NCBI GenBank assembly: GCA_003955985.1
Contig: CP033784.1
Location: 2,356,001 to 2,420,000, forward strand
Source of the DNA: Corynebacterium jeikeium
GTDB lineage: Bacteria; Actinomycetota; Actinomycetes; Mycobacteriales; Mycobacteriaceae
DNA length: 64,000 nucleotides
Direction of reading: 5' to 3'
Each line of letters starts with the position of its first letter. Position 1 is the first letter of the stretch. Below are positions 1 through 7,643 of this stretch, in pieces. Under the pieces are notes generated by a model that made no database searches, was not told the origin of the DNA, and saw nothing but the letters and a program-made list of their open reading frames with translations. Made by a program: the position numbers and the translations under genes.

Positions 1-1892
1 ACGACAATGCGAAGAAGACCACCAAGGCTGTTGCAGAGATGCTTTACACCGCCGGTGTGAAGTACGCTGTGCTCTCCCAGGCTGAGGGTTGTACTGGTGA
101 CTCCGCTCGCCGTGCTGGTAACGAGTTCCTCTTCCAGATGTTGGCTGAGCAGAACATCGAGCAGCTCGACGAGGTCTTCGACGGTGTGCCGCCGAAGCAG
201 CGCAAGATTGTCGTCACCTGTGCGCACTGCTTCAACACCTTCAAGAACGAGTACCCGGAGCTGGGCGGACAGTACGAAGTTGTCCACCACACCCAGCTGC
301 TGAACAAGCTGGTTCGTGCTAACCGCCTGCAGCCGGTTGCTTCGGGTCAGGGCCGCCAGGTCACCTACCACGACCCATGCTTCCTGGGCCGCCACAACAA
401 GGTATTCGAGGCTCCGCGTGAACTGATTGGCGCGTCCGGCGCCAACCTCGTCGAAATGCCGCGTAATAAGAACACCGGCTTCTGCTGTGGTGCTGGTGGC
501 GCTCGCATGTGGATGGAAGAGACCATCGGTCAGCGCATCAACGTAAACCGCACCGAAGAGGCTGTCGGAACCGGCGCTGAGGCAATTGCCATCGGCTGCC
601 CGTTCTGTAAGACGATGATGAACGATGGCGTCAACAACGTCATCGAGGACGACGAGAAGAAGCCGGAGGTCCTGGACATCGCCCAGATGCTCCGCGACTC
701 CGTGAAGGTCGACGGCGAGCTGCCGCAGGCACGCGAACCGGAGTGGATTGAGCAGCCGGAGCGTGGCTGGGTCGATCCAAAGAAGGCTGAAGAGGAAGAG
801 CGTCAGCGCCTCGAGGAAGAGGAAGCTAAGCGCAAGAAGGCTGAGGCTGCCGAGAAGAAGAAGGCAGAGAAGGCATCCGCTGCCGGCGCTGGTGCCGCAG
901 CTGCTGGTGCTGCTGCAGGCGCTGCTGCCAAGGGTGGCGCTCCGACTCCGGGTGGTGCTCCGAAGCCGGGTGGTGCTCCGAAGCCGGGTGGCGCCAAGGG
1001 CGGCGCACCGACCCCAGGTGGTGCCAAGAAGGGCGCTCCAGCTCCAGGCGGTGCTCCAAAGCCAGGCGGTGCCAAGGCCGGCGCACCAACTCCGGGTGGC
1101 GCCAAGAAGGGTGCTCCTGCTCCGGGTGGCGCTCCGAAGCCAGGCGGTGCCAAGGCCGGCGCACCGGTTCCAGGTGGTGCAAAGGGCGGCGCCCCGACCC
1201 CAGGCGGTGCCAAGAAGGGTGCTCCAGCTCCGGGCGGCGCTCCGAAGCCAGGCGGTGCCAAGGGCGGTGCCCCGGTTCCAGGCGGCGCTAAGAAGGGCGC
1301 TCCAGTTCCGGGCGGCGCCAAGGCCGCTAAACCGGCCGCGCAGGCAGAGCCAGCAGCTGCAGAAACCGAAGCTCCGACTGAGGCTCCGAAGGCAACGAAG
1401 GGCGCTCCGATTCCGGGTGGCGCACGCAAGGGCGCTCCGGTTCCGGGTGGCGCTAAGAAGGCAGCTCCGGCCGCGAAGCCGAAGGCCGAGAAAACCGCTC
1501 CCGCCGAGGAAGCCGCTGCTGAAGTAGCGGCCACCGAGTCCGAGCAGCCAGCAGCTGAGCAGCCGAAGACCGCATCCGGTGCTCCGGTTCCGGGCGGCGC
1601 ACGCAAGGGCGCTCCAATCCCGGGTGGCGCACGCAAGGCCAAGCCAGTCGCTAGCACCCCTGCCCCGGCAGCAGAGGAAACCGAAGCTCAGGAGGCTCCT
1701 GCTCAGCCAGAGGCAGAGCAGGCTCCGGCGCAACCAGAGGTTACCGAACAGCAGTCGGCGGAAGATGCCACCTCCACCGAGCAGGCCACTGAGACCCCAG
1801 CCGAGGAGACGCAGGCGCCGTCGGCAAGCGCTAAGAACCTTCCGCGCAACCAGCACGGAGTTCCGCTGCCAGGATCGGCGCGACGTAAGTAG
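1..1892 (+). CDS. Iron-sulfur-binding reductase (CCG-domain, Rv0338c-like), 5'-truncated, with PGGA-repeat tail
   Basis: The reading frame is open from base 3 to the TAG at 1890-1892, so the true start lies upstream of the window. The visible part carries two CCG-type cysteine clusters typical of heterodisulfide-reductase/GlpC-like electron carriers: CAHCFNTF (about bases 219-242), HDPCFLGRH, GFCCGAGGARM and IGCPFCKTMM. By family this is a membrane-associated Fe-S oxidoreductase of unknown physiological donor, like M. tuberculosis Rv0338c. From about base 790 the protein becomes a charged E/K/R helix. It then runs for roughly 300 residues as a disordered A/P/G/K tail with about 15 copies of GAPxPGGA(K/R), ending in GVPLPGSARRK. 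The family assignment is firm; the role of the tail is unknown. A terminator follows. Confidence 0.85.
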   Translation, partial: DNAKKTTKAVAEMLYTAGVKYAVLSQAEGCTGDSARRAGNEFLFQMLAEQNIEQLDEVFDGVPPKQRKIVVTCAHCFNTFKNEYPELGGQYEVVHHTQLLNKLVRANRLQPVASGQGRQVTYHDPCFLGRHNKVFEAPRELIGASGANLVEMPRNKNTGFCCGAGGARMWMEETIGQRINVNRTEEAVGTGAEAIAIGCPFCKTMMNDGVNNVIEDDEKKPEVLDIAQMLRDSVKVDGELPQAREPEWIEQPERGWVDPKKAEEEERQRLEEEEAKRKKAEAAEKKKAEKASAAGAGAAAAGAAAGAAAKGGAPTPGGAPKPGGAPKPGGAKGGAPTPGGAKKGAPAPGGAPKPGGAKAGAPTPGGAKKGAPAPGGAPKPGGAKAGAPVPGGAKGGAPTPGGAKKGAPAPGGAPKPGGAKGGAPVPGGAKKGAPVPGGAKAAKPAAQAEPAAAETEAPTEAPKATKGAPIPGGARKGAPVPGGAKKAAPAAKPKAEKTAPAEEAAAEVAATESEQPAAEQPKTASGAPVPGGARKGAPIPGGARKAKPVASTPAPAAEETEAQEAPAQPEAEQAPAQPEVTEQQSAEDATSTEQATETPAEETQAPSASAKNLPRNQHGVPLPGSARRK

Positions 1893-1910
1893 CGCTCGCT
1901 AAGTAAGCAG

Positions 1911-1950
1911 GAATCCGCCCGAGAGGTTATTCTTCCCGGGCGGATTTTTT
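1911..1950 (+). terminator. Rho-independent terminator of the Fe-S reductase gene
   Basis: The inverted repeat AATCCGCCCG / CGGGCGGATT is followed directly by a run of T (1945-1950), 18 bp after the stop codon. Confidence 0.85.
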
Positions 1951-2018
1951 GTGCTTTACGACGATCCCTGCGCCACGGCATTAATCATGCAAATGGCACT
2001 CTCAACCGCACTGACAAT

Positions 2019-2046
2019 ATATTGATTACTGCATATTGATTACTGC
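2019..2046. repeat. Tandem 14-bp direct repeat upstream of the histidine kinase gene
   Basis: ATATTGATTACTGC occurs twice head to tail, at 2019-2032 and 2033-2046, about 50 bp before the kinase start. It could be a paired regulator site or a small slippage duplication. Confidence 0.6.
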
Positions 2047-2095
2047 ATCCCGTTAGAGACGACCGCGTTGTGGTGTGGAAAGAGGTCTTGGCGTA

Positions 2096-3262
2096 GTGAT
2101 TAAGAAATCGCTGTCACAGATAAGGGACTTTCTGAGGACTCCGGGGTCAGTGGAGATGGTCATTGCGCTGGTTCTCACGGCTCTCGATGCGCTAATTTTC
2201 CGCGAGAGCAACTCTGATCTGTTGTTGCCGACCATTATCGGTGGCCTTCAGGTCATTCTTGTTGCAGTGGCGACCTATCTGCCACTTTTTGCCATGGTGG
2301 TTGTCCCAGCGAATTTCTTGGCATTGACTTTCCTTCCCACAGAGCAGGCTCCAATGCAGATTTTCTGCGCGCTTCTCATCGTGGAAGTGATGCGTGCTAA
2401 CAACAACAAGATGCCGGCGAGAATCACTGCGTTGCTCTTGTTGGTGATCTCAAACTACGACGTCAACACAAGTACTTTCGCACGTGACCATGTCGCGACC
2501 TTTGTGACAACACTGCTTTTTGTAATTGCCTACGCCATCGGCATGATGCGCAGTCGCTACAAAGAACAACGCCGGCGGGCAACGATTGAATCTAACCGCG
2601 CTCTGGAAGAGCAACGCCTTGAGTTGGCGACCGTACTGCACGACTCCACTGCCAAGTCCTTTACTCGCGTAACCATGCTGGCGCAGGCGCTCGCCATCGA
2701 GCGAGAAGGGACCGATGAAAAACTTGAAGAATCCCTGGAGGACATCGCAGAGACCTCCCGAGAAGGCCTGCTACAGCTTCGCCAGTTGCTTTCATTGCTG
2801 AAATCAGCTGACGACGAGAGTTCTTTGACCTCCGCTATCGGCCAGGATGAGCGAGTCCCCAGCATGAGCAGGGTGCTTCAACAGGCCAAGGATGAACTGC
2901 AGGAAGCTGGGTTTAACGTTTCGCTGGCCACGAAGATTGAAACCGAGCCCTCTTTGACGCAGATTTCAGAGGTTATCTCGCCGGCGCTGTCGGAGTTCTG
3001 CACGAACATTCAGAAGTACGGCGAACCGCAAACGAACGTTCACATTCTGGCGCTGAGCAACGAGGAAGATGGCTTCACGCTCGACATCAGCAATCAGATA
3101 TCGAAGGCGCTACCGCATTTTCTGCCGCGGGCGATGCTCTCGAGCGGTTTGGGGCTTTCCTCACTGCATCGGCGAGTGCGACCGTGGGACGGTTCCATCA
3201 CGTCAGAACGAGAAGGAAATGTGTGGAATTGCAAACTCCACATGCCACCTACCAACCAGTAG
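2096..3262 (+). CDS. NarL-type sensor histidine kinase
   Basis: This is a membrane sensor kinase. Several hydrophobic segments fill the first 140 residues, followed by a coiled region and the dimerisation/phospho-acceptor helix with LATVLHDSTAKS (His in LHD). The C-terminal ATPase part is divergent. The N-box reads SEFCTNIQKYG and the G-box SGLGLSSLHRRV, but the usual DNG motif is replaced by DISNQIS. I start at the GTG at 2096 because AAAGAGG lies about 10 nt upstream; another GTG at 2075 would add seven residues and has no good ribosome-binding site. The partner response regulator follows after 133 bp. The stimulus is unknown. Confidence 0.8.
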   Translation: MIKKSLSQIRDFLRTPGSVEMVIALVLTALDALIFRESNSDLLLPTIIGGLQVILVAVATYLPLFAMVVVPANFLALTFLPTEQAPMQIFCALLIVEVMRANNNKMPARITALLLLVISNYDVNTSTFARDHVATFVTTLLFVIAYAIGMMRSRYKEQRRRATIESNRALEEQRLELATVLHDSTAKSFTRVTMLAQALAIEREGTDEKLEESLEDIAETSREGLLQLRQLLSLLKSADDESSLTSAIGQDERVPSMSRVLQQAKDELQEAGFNVSLATKIETEPSLTQISEVISPALSEFCTNIQKYGEPQTNVHILALSNEEDGFTLDISNQISKALPHFLPRAMLSSGLGLSSLHRRVRPWDGSITSEREGNVWNCKLHMPPTNQ

Positions 3263-3395
3263 GTTACGCTAGCGTAAGATTGGTGCAGTAGCCGCCTGTG
3301 ACGAAGATATCTCTCGAAAAGTCCTGGTTAGCGTAGTAATATCACACGATGACAGATATTGTTCGGTTTTTATAACTTCTATGAAAGGTTCGCGG

Positions 3396-4049
3396 ATGTC
3401 TGACATTAAGGTTCTCATTGTCGATGACGACCCACTTGTACTCTCGACGCTGCGAACCTATTTCAAGAAGGCACCGCATATCACCGTGGTCGATGAAGCC
3501 AGCGATGGCCACGAGGCTCTCAACATTATTGCCCGTGGTGGCGTTGACGTAGTTTTGACCGATATTCATATGCCTAACATGGACGGCGTTGAGCTACTTG
3601 AGCGCATTAAGAAGGTGGAGAATCCACCGAAATTCATCGCTATCACCTCATTTGATACCGATGAAACAATGCTGAAAATCTTGAGTCTCGGCGGAAATGG
3701 CTACATTCTCAAAACTGCCCGCCCGGAATCCGTCATTGGCACCGTTGAAGATGTTTTCCAGGGCGGCACCGTCATCTCACCGATTTCTGCGACTCGGCTG
3801 ATTAAAACCCTGCCGTCCCGCAACATTTCCTCATACAGGATCACTCAAGCCGAGCGAGAGGTTCTCGGCCTGATCTGCCGCGGTAAGTCAAACCACGACA
3901 TCGCCAAGGAACTCGGCAAGTCGCCGGGCACTATCAAGAAGCACCTCTCCAGCATGTTCAATAAGTTTGGAGCTACCTCTCGCCTGGACCTGGCGCTGAA
4001 AGCAATAGACGCAGGCTTCCACCCGCCGGCATCCGCTGCCGCAGAATAA
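3396..4049 (+). CDS. NarL/FixJ-family response regulator
   Basis: The receiver domain has the acidic cluster DDD at residues 10-12, phospho-acceptor Asp56 in LTDIHMPNMDG, the T/S in AITSF and the Lys in ILKTA. A LuxR-type helix-turn-helix follows in the last 65 residues (LTxxEREVL-like ITQAEREVLGLI, then SPGTIKKHLSSMFNKFG). I chose the ATG at 3396 because GAAAGG sits 8 nt before it; the in-frame ATG at 3381 lies upstream of that site. It is paired with the kinase just upstream. Its targets are unknown; the divergent secreted-protein operon next door is a possible one (inference from position only). Confidence 0.9.
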   Translation: MSDIKVLIVDDDPLVLSTLRTYFKKAPHITVVDEASDGHEALNIIARGGVDVVLTDIHMPNMDGVELLERIKKVENPPKFIAITSFDTDETMLKILSLGGNGYILKTARPESVIGTVEDVFQGGTVISPISATRLIKTLPSRNISSYRITQAEREVLGLICRGKSNHDIAKELGKSPGTIKKHLSSMFNKFGATSRLDLALKAIDAGFHPPASAAAE

Positions 4050-4117
4050 CCAGGGGCTCTGAGATTTGGCCGGTTAGCGGCTCTGAATTGAGCCTTTGCA
4101 GGCCCGAGATGGATAGC

Positions 4118-4157
4118 AAAAAGGGGCATATTCACTTTCGCGAATATGCCCCTTTTA
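4118..4157. terminator. Bidirectional terminator between convergent genes
   Basis: AAAAGGGGCATATTC (4119-4133) pairs with GAATATGCCCCTTTT (4142-4156). The A-tract on one side and T-tract on the other let it end both the regulator transcript (+) and the secreted-protein operon (-). Confidence 0.9.
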
Positions 4158-4189
4158 CCCGTGCTGAGTGTGGAGAGAGAACTGTGTAA

Positions 4190-4789
4190 CTACTGGATGG
4201 TCACCTCGACATGTCGCTCGCGCGGAGCCACACCGAAGTAGGTGCGCCCAATTGGCTCCCACGTCTTCGAGTTGGCGTTGCAGCGAACAGTCTGTCCGGC
4301 GAACTCGTCAACCAGGAATCCCCAGCTCAGACGACCAGTTTCACCCTTGCGTACTTCGTATGGCCCGATCTTCTGCCCGAGGCTCCAAACCATCTCTCGG
4401 GAGTATTCCCAGGAGTACTTGCGGTTGAGCTCCTTGCTGACCTTCACACTGACAGAGATATTGGTCCACCACTTCTTGGTCTTGGACTCCTTGATGGTCT
4501 GCGTCAGCGGAATCGGCTCATCACCGATGTCATTCTTCGTAGAAACAACGCCCTCAACGTCGTAGCGAGAGCCGGTGATTTCCACGAACTCAGCCACCGA
4601 ACCCGGAGCTTCACAAGTGGTTCCCGGTGCCGGACCGCGGTCAACTGCCGCCGGCTTGGGCACTGGTACCCACTCCTCCGGCGCGAACGGTTCACCGGCT
4701 CCTGGATTCGGGGCGGCCACCGCTGTCGGAGCACCGAGTCCGAGCGCAAAGACCGTCGTCAAGCACATGGCGACAACACGCTTTTTCAT
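4190..4789 (-). CDS. Secreted protein, paralogue A of a three-gene family (pore-forming-toxin-like?)
   Basis: The protein has 199 residues with a clear Sec signal peptide (MKKRVVAM..., hydrophobic core, cleavage near AVAA-PNP). The mature part has two Cys and shares with the product of 5520-6116 the pattern ITGSxxxVEG...PLTQTxKExKTKxW...GQxxGPYxVxxGxTG...R(P/T)Y(F/W)G...RH. The Ser/Thr-rich amphipathic middle flanked by LTQT and W motifs resembles aerolysin/epsilon-toxin-like beta-pore-forming proteins. That is inference from pattern; I recognise no named family. It is the last gene of the operon. AGGAG overlaps the TAG of the upstream gene 8 bp away, so translation is probably coupled. Confidence 0.75.
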   Translation of the reverse strand: MKKRVVAMCLTTVFALGLGAPTAVAAPNPGAGEPFAPEEWVPVPKPAAVDRGPAPGTTCEAPGSVAEFVEITGSRYDVEGVVSTKNDIGDEPIPLTQTIKESKTKKWWTNISVSVKVSKELNRKYSWEYSREMVWSLGQKIGPYEVRKGETGRLSWGFLVDEFAGQTVRCNANSKTWEPIGRTYFGVAPRERHVEVTIQ

Positions 4790-4797
4790 AACTGCTC

Positions 4798-5472
4798 CTA
4801 GTCGTTAATCGTGGCGGATGCCGGGCCGCCGTCACCGGAGTTACCGCTGACAGGCGCCCACTGCTGACGGTGCTCGCCCTCCTTGGTGGTCTTGTGCCAG
4901 ACCACGAAGCGAGTCGACGGCCCCTTGCCGTTGTACTCACCGAAGTAGGGCTCACCGCGCCACAGGCCGGTCTTCTGGTCACAGGTGCGAACACGGCCAA
5001 TGAAGGACTTCATGTGCACGCCGTAGTCTGCGCGAACGGTCTCACCGGGGTTGACGGTCACCGGGCCCAGCTTGTCGCCAACCGACCACTGACTGACCTC
5101 GACGATGCCGTACTTGTTCTTCACCCCGTGGAGGAACACGTCCCACATATTTCCGGAGCTCATGGCCTTCACAGACTCGTTGACTCCCTCTGTCACCTCG
5201 AGGGTGTACTGAATAGGGCGGTCAGTGCGGTTGGTGAATGAGTTAGTGCCGTTGTAGCGGTCCCATTCGTCGGTAATCCACTGTTCCCAGGGGTGACGCT
5301 TGGCATCCTTGACCGGGTCACATTTATCCGTATTGGTGAAACCGGTGTGGTGCTCATCCTGGTCAGGGGTCTGGGTCAGCGGGGTCGCCGCGGCCTGTCC
5401 AACGATGCCTGGTGCAAGAAGACTTGCACCCATCACCGCGCAGGCCAGGGCCTTCTTTTTCAGGCTCAACAT
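4798..5472 (-). CDS. Secreted protein, divergent paralogue B of the same family
   Basis: The protein has 224 residues with a signal peptide (MLSLKKKALACAVMG..., Ala-rich cleavage region around residue 28). It keeps the family skeleton: a Thr/Asn-rich strand (NRTDRPIQYTLEVTEG), WSVGDKLGPVTVNPGETV, two Cys and GEPYFGEYN...TRFVVW. It lacks the LTQT-KEGKTK signature and has a longer, charged N-terminus and a Gly/Asp-rich C-terminus. It is the middle gene of the three-gene operon, 47 bp after the first gene, with AAGGAAG upstream of its ATG. If the family forms oligomers, B could be an accessory subunit; nothing in the sequence proves this. Confidence 0.7.
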   Translation of the reverse strand: MLSLKKKALACAVMGASLLAPGIVGQAAATPLTQTPDQDEHHTGFTNTDKCDPVKDAKRHPWEQWITDEWDRYNGTNSFTNRTDRPIQYTLEVTEGVNESVKAMSSGNMWDVFLHGVKNKYGIVEVSQWSVGDKLGPVTVNPGETVRADYGVHMKSFIGRVRTCDQKTGLWRGEPYFGEYNGKGPSTRFVVWHKTTKEGEHRQQWAPVSGNSGDGGPASATIND

Positions 5473-5519
5473 GGAGAAACTTCCTTCTGCTTCGAGGTCT
5501 TAAAGAGGCTCAGCCCGTC

Positions 5520-6116
5520 TTAGACGGCGTACTCCTTGACCTGTGCCGGAGCAGCACCGTCGACGGAGCGATCAGCTTCGTTGGCGCGCATGGAAACGCG
5601 AATGTGGCGCTCCTTCGGGATGGTGCCCCAGTACGGACGACCTGCGTCGATCCACTTTCCGCCCTTACAGGTCAGGTGAGTACCTTCGAAGGACTGGTTC
5701 AGGAAGCCATACTCCAGAACACCGGTGTAGCCAGGCTTGACTGGGTACGGGCCGAGGGTCTGGCCAACTTCCCAGGTCTGAGTGGACTGGTAGCCGGCGC
5801 TAAAGGTGACATGGAAGAGCTTGAGCAGGTCGAAGTCGACCGAACCGCCGACATTCCAGGACTTGGTCTTGCCCTCCTTCAGGGTCTGGGTCAGCGGCAG
5901 GTCGGTGTCGCCGTAGTTAGCGACAGTCGCAGTACCTTCGACCTCGAACTTCGAGCCGGTGATCTTCAGGGACTGGCCGGACTGGCCTTCAACGGAGCAG
6001 GTGCCACCGACGGTGCCCGGGGTAGGGGCTGGGGCAGCTTCGGCCATCGGGGCGACAGCCAGCGAGGACATGGTAACCAGGGCTGCAATGGAGCCGGAGA
6101 GCAGGGTCTTCTTCAC
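5520..6116 (-). CDS. Secreted protein, paralogue C of the same family, C-terminal QVKEYAV motif
   Basis: The protein has 198 residues with a signal peptide ending near AEAA-PAP. It has two Cys, ITGSKFEVEG, LPLTQTLKEGKTKSW, a Ser/Gly-rich amphipathic centre (GGSVDFDLLKLFHVTFSAG), WEVGQTLGPYPVKPGYTG and GRPYWGTIPKERHIRV. This is the family member most like small beta-barrel toxins (inference). The last residues are AQVKEYAV. A near-identical QVKEYAL sits in the micro-peptide encoded divergently at 6635-6826. It is the first gene of the operon, with GAAAGGA upstream of its ATG. Confidence 0.75.
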   Translation of the reverse strand: MKKTLLSGSIAALVTMSSLAVAPMAEAAPAPTPGTVGGTCSVEGQSGQSLKITGSKFEVEGTATVANYGDTDLPLTQTLKEGKTKSWNVGGSVDFDLLKLFHVTFSAGYQSTQTWEVGQTLGPYPVKPGYTGVLEYGFLNQSFEGTHLTCKGGKWIDAGRPYWGTIPKERHIRVSMRANEADRSVDGAAPAQVKEYAV

Positions 6117-6634
6117 GGCGAAATCCTTTCAGGATGTGACGAGCAACTCGTAAGGAAATACTTGAACTGACACCTGCAAAGGTAAGTCGAAATTCAGCGT
6201 TTTGTAATGGAAAATTTTCGACTGGCTTTACGACGGCCGCAGCAATTATCCACATAGTAAAAATGGAATCTCACCGATTTCTGCCACGCGAAAATACGAC
6301 ATCTAATTGACCCTGACCAGCGATTATGGGCGCCACAATAAGATTTCGGCGATCAATTTAAACGCATTAGAACTACACCTTTTGAACCAATTCAAAAATG
6401 CCTCGGTCGGCCACTTGGTACTAGACAATCAACATTTCGGCCACTAGCCCACCTACATAAAGACACCAGAGAGTAGCCGAATGGCCACCCCCAGGCGCGG
6501 GCAGGTAGAGAGACCTCCACACTTCACACTCTTGATTAAATAGTTATGATTTCTTTATTAATCACTGGCGAAGTCCGGCAGTCCACAAAGCCCTGACACT
6601 TTGCCGAGGCAGATATCTTTCGGAGTACTACCTA
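6117..6634. other. A/T-rich divergent control region between the secreted-protein operon and the micro-peptide gene
   Basis: This 518-bp stretch has no convincing gene and is visibly richer in A/T than its surroundings. It holds the promoters of the leftward operon and the rightward micro-peptide. The inverted repeat TGATTAA (6533-6539) / TTAATCA (6558-6564) may be an operator. A copy of the recurrent 11-mer GCTTTACGACG is at 6225-6235. Confidence 0.5.
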
Positions 6635-6826
6635 ATGTTTCGACGCACTTCTGTTCTTGCTACCACCATTGCATCCGCAGCACTTTCCCTGGGCGCGCTG
6701 ACCGGCGCCCCGGCCGCTACCGCAGCACCGACAGCTACGACCAGCAGCGACGACCTGCAGGTTAAGGAATACGCTCTTTCCGATACCTTCTCTTGCGACT
6801 ACTACAACCTGCCGTGGTGCCGCTAA
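6635..6826 (+). CDS. Secreted 63-residue micro-peptide with QVKEYAL motif and a two-Cys tail
   Basis: A classical signal peptide (MFRRTSVLATTIASAALSLG..., cleavage near ATAA-PTA) leaves a mature peptide of about 32 residues: a short Thr/Ser-rich spacer, DDLQVKEYAL, then SDTFSCDYYNLPWCR with two Cys separated by seven residues that could form a disulfide loop. GGAG lies about 13 nt upstream of the ATG. The QVKEYA block is shared with the C-terminus of the divergently encoded secreted protein (5520-6116), suggesting a common partner, a common binding site or an exchangeable tail. No known family is recognised. Signal, bacteriocin-like and toxin-cofactor roles are all open. Confidence 0.65.
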   Translation: MFRRTSVLATTIASAALSLGALTGAPAATAAPTATTSSDDLQVKEYALSDTFSCDYYNLPWCR

Positions 6827-6875
6827 AGAGCGCTGACGCCGCCCTCCCCTGCCCTCCCTTCACGTGAGCGCACGG

Positions 6876-7643
6876 CTACTTCGCGGTACCGTCGAGCCCC
6901 TCTAGCAGCGTGGCAAAATCCGTGACGTTAGTATCCACCCGCGTGTTTGTACTGCGTCGCCTGTTCGGCGCGCTGGCACCCTGATTCCCCTCGCTGGCCC
7001 CGCCCGCTGAATGCGCTGCACCCTTTTCTTCAGCTTCGTTCCCAAAATCTGGACCAAAACCGACTACTGCCGAGCGAACACCGACAAGGTACTCGGCAAG
7101 CTCACGAGCTGCACGCACGACGCGATTGTTCATCTCCGCGCCGGACACTCCGCCGGCGCCATTTCCGGCACCATCGCCAGCGCCAAAGTCCTCAGTGGCT
7201 GCAAATACAGCAGTCGGCATAACGGTGCCGCGAAGGTAGCTAAACAGCGGACGCATCGCATACTCCAGCACCAATGAATGCCGCGCTGTGCCAGCCGTCG
7301 CAGCAATAATGACCGGCATGGAGGTCAGCGCATCCTTATCCAGGGCGTCGAAAAACATTTTGAACAGCCCCGAGTAGGATGCTGCGAACACCGGGGTCGC
7401 GGCAATCAATCCATCAGCACCGCTGACAGTATCGAGGGCGGCGCGCAATTTTTCGTCGTAAAGCCCTGTGGACATCGCCGTGCCGAGGCTGACAGCGAGT
7501 TCGCGCAGCTCGACGTACTCGATCTCGAGGCCTTCGCCGCGCTTGGAGACCTGCACGTTAACAGCTTCCGCGATGCGATTGGCAAGGATGCGCGTGGTTG
7601 ATGGATCGGAAACACCGGCACTTACGACGACGAGCTTTTTCAC
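6876..7643 (-). CDS. NADPH-dependent FMN reductase, CE1759 family (LLM partner)
   Basis: A flavodoxin-like reductase: LVVVSAGVSDPSTT at the N-terminus is the phosphate-binding loop, followed by ATPVFAASYSGLFKMFFDAL and AATAGTARHSLVLEYAMRPLF, typical of the NAD(P)H:FMN reductases that accompany luciferase-like monooxygenases. A Gly/Ala-rich insertion follows the TEDFG segment. The GTG start shares one base with the TAG stop of the upstream monooxygenase gene (TAGTG), so the two are co-translated and the reductase presumably feeds FMNH2 to that enzyme. From memory, a C. glutamicum member of this family is repressed by RosR, in agreement with the operators upstream of the operon. Confidence 0.85.
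   Translation of the reverse strand: MKKLVVVSAGVSDPSTTRILANRIAEAVNVQVSKRGEGLEIEYVELRELAVSLGTAMSTGLYDEKLRAALDTVSGADGLIAATPVFAASYSGLFKMFFDALDKDALTSMPVIIAATAGTARHSLVLEYAMRPLFSYLRGTVMPTAVFAATEDFGAGDGAGNGAGGVSGAEMNNRVVRAARELAEYLVGVRSAVVGFGPDFGNEAEEKGAAHSAGGASEGNQGASAPNRRRSTNTRVDTNVTDFATLLEGLDGTAK

Noticed and set aside
803-1657. A 284-codon Pro/Gly-rich frame antisense to the PGGA tail
   Set aside because: It is the complement of a repetitive G/C-rich coding repeat, and there is no independent start signal.
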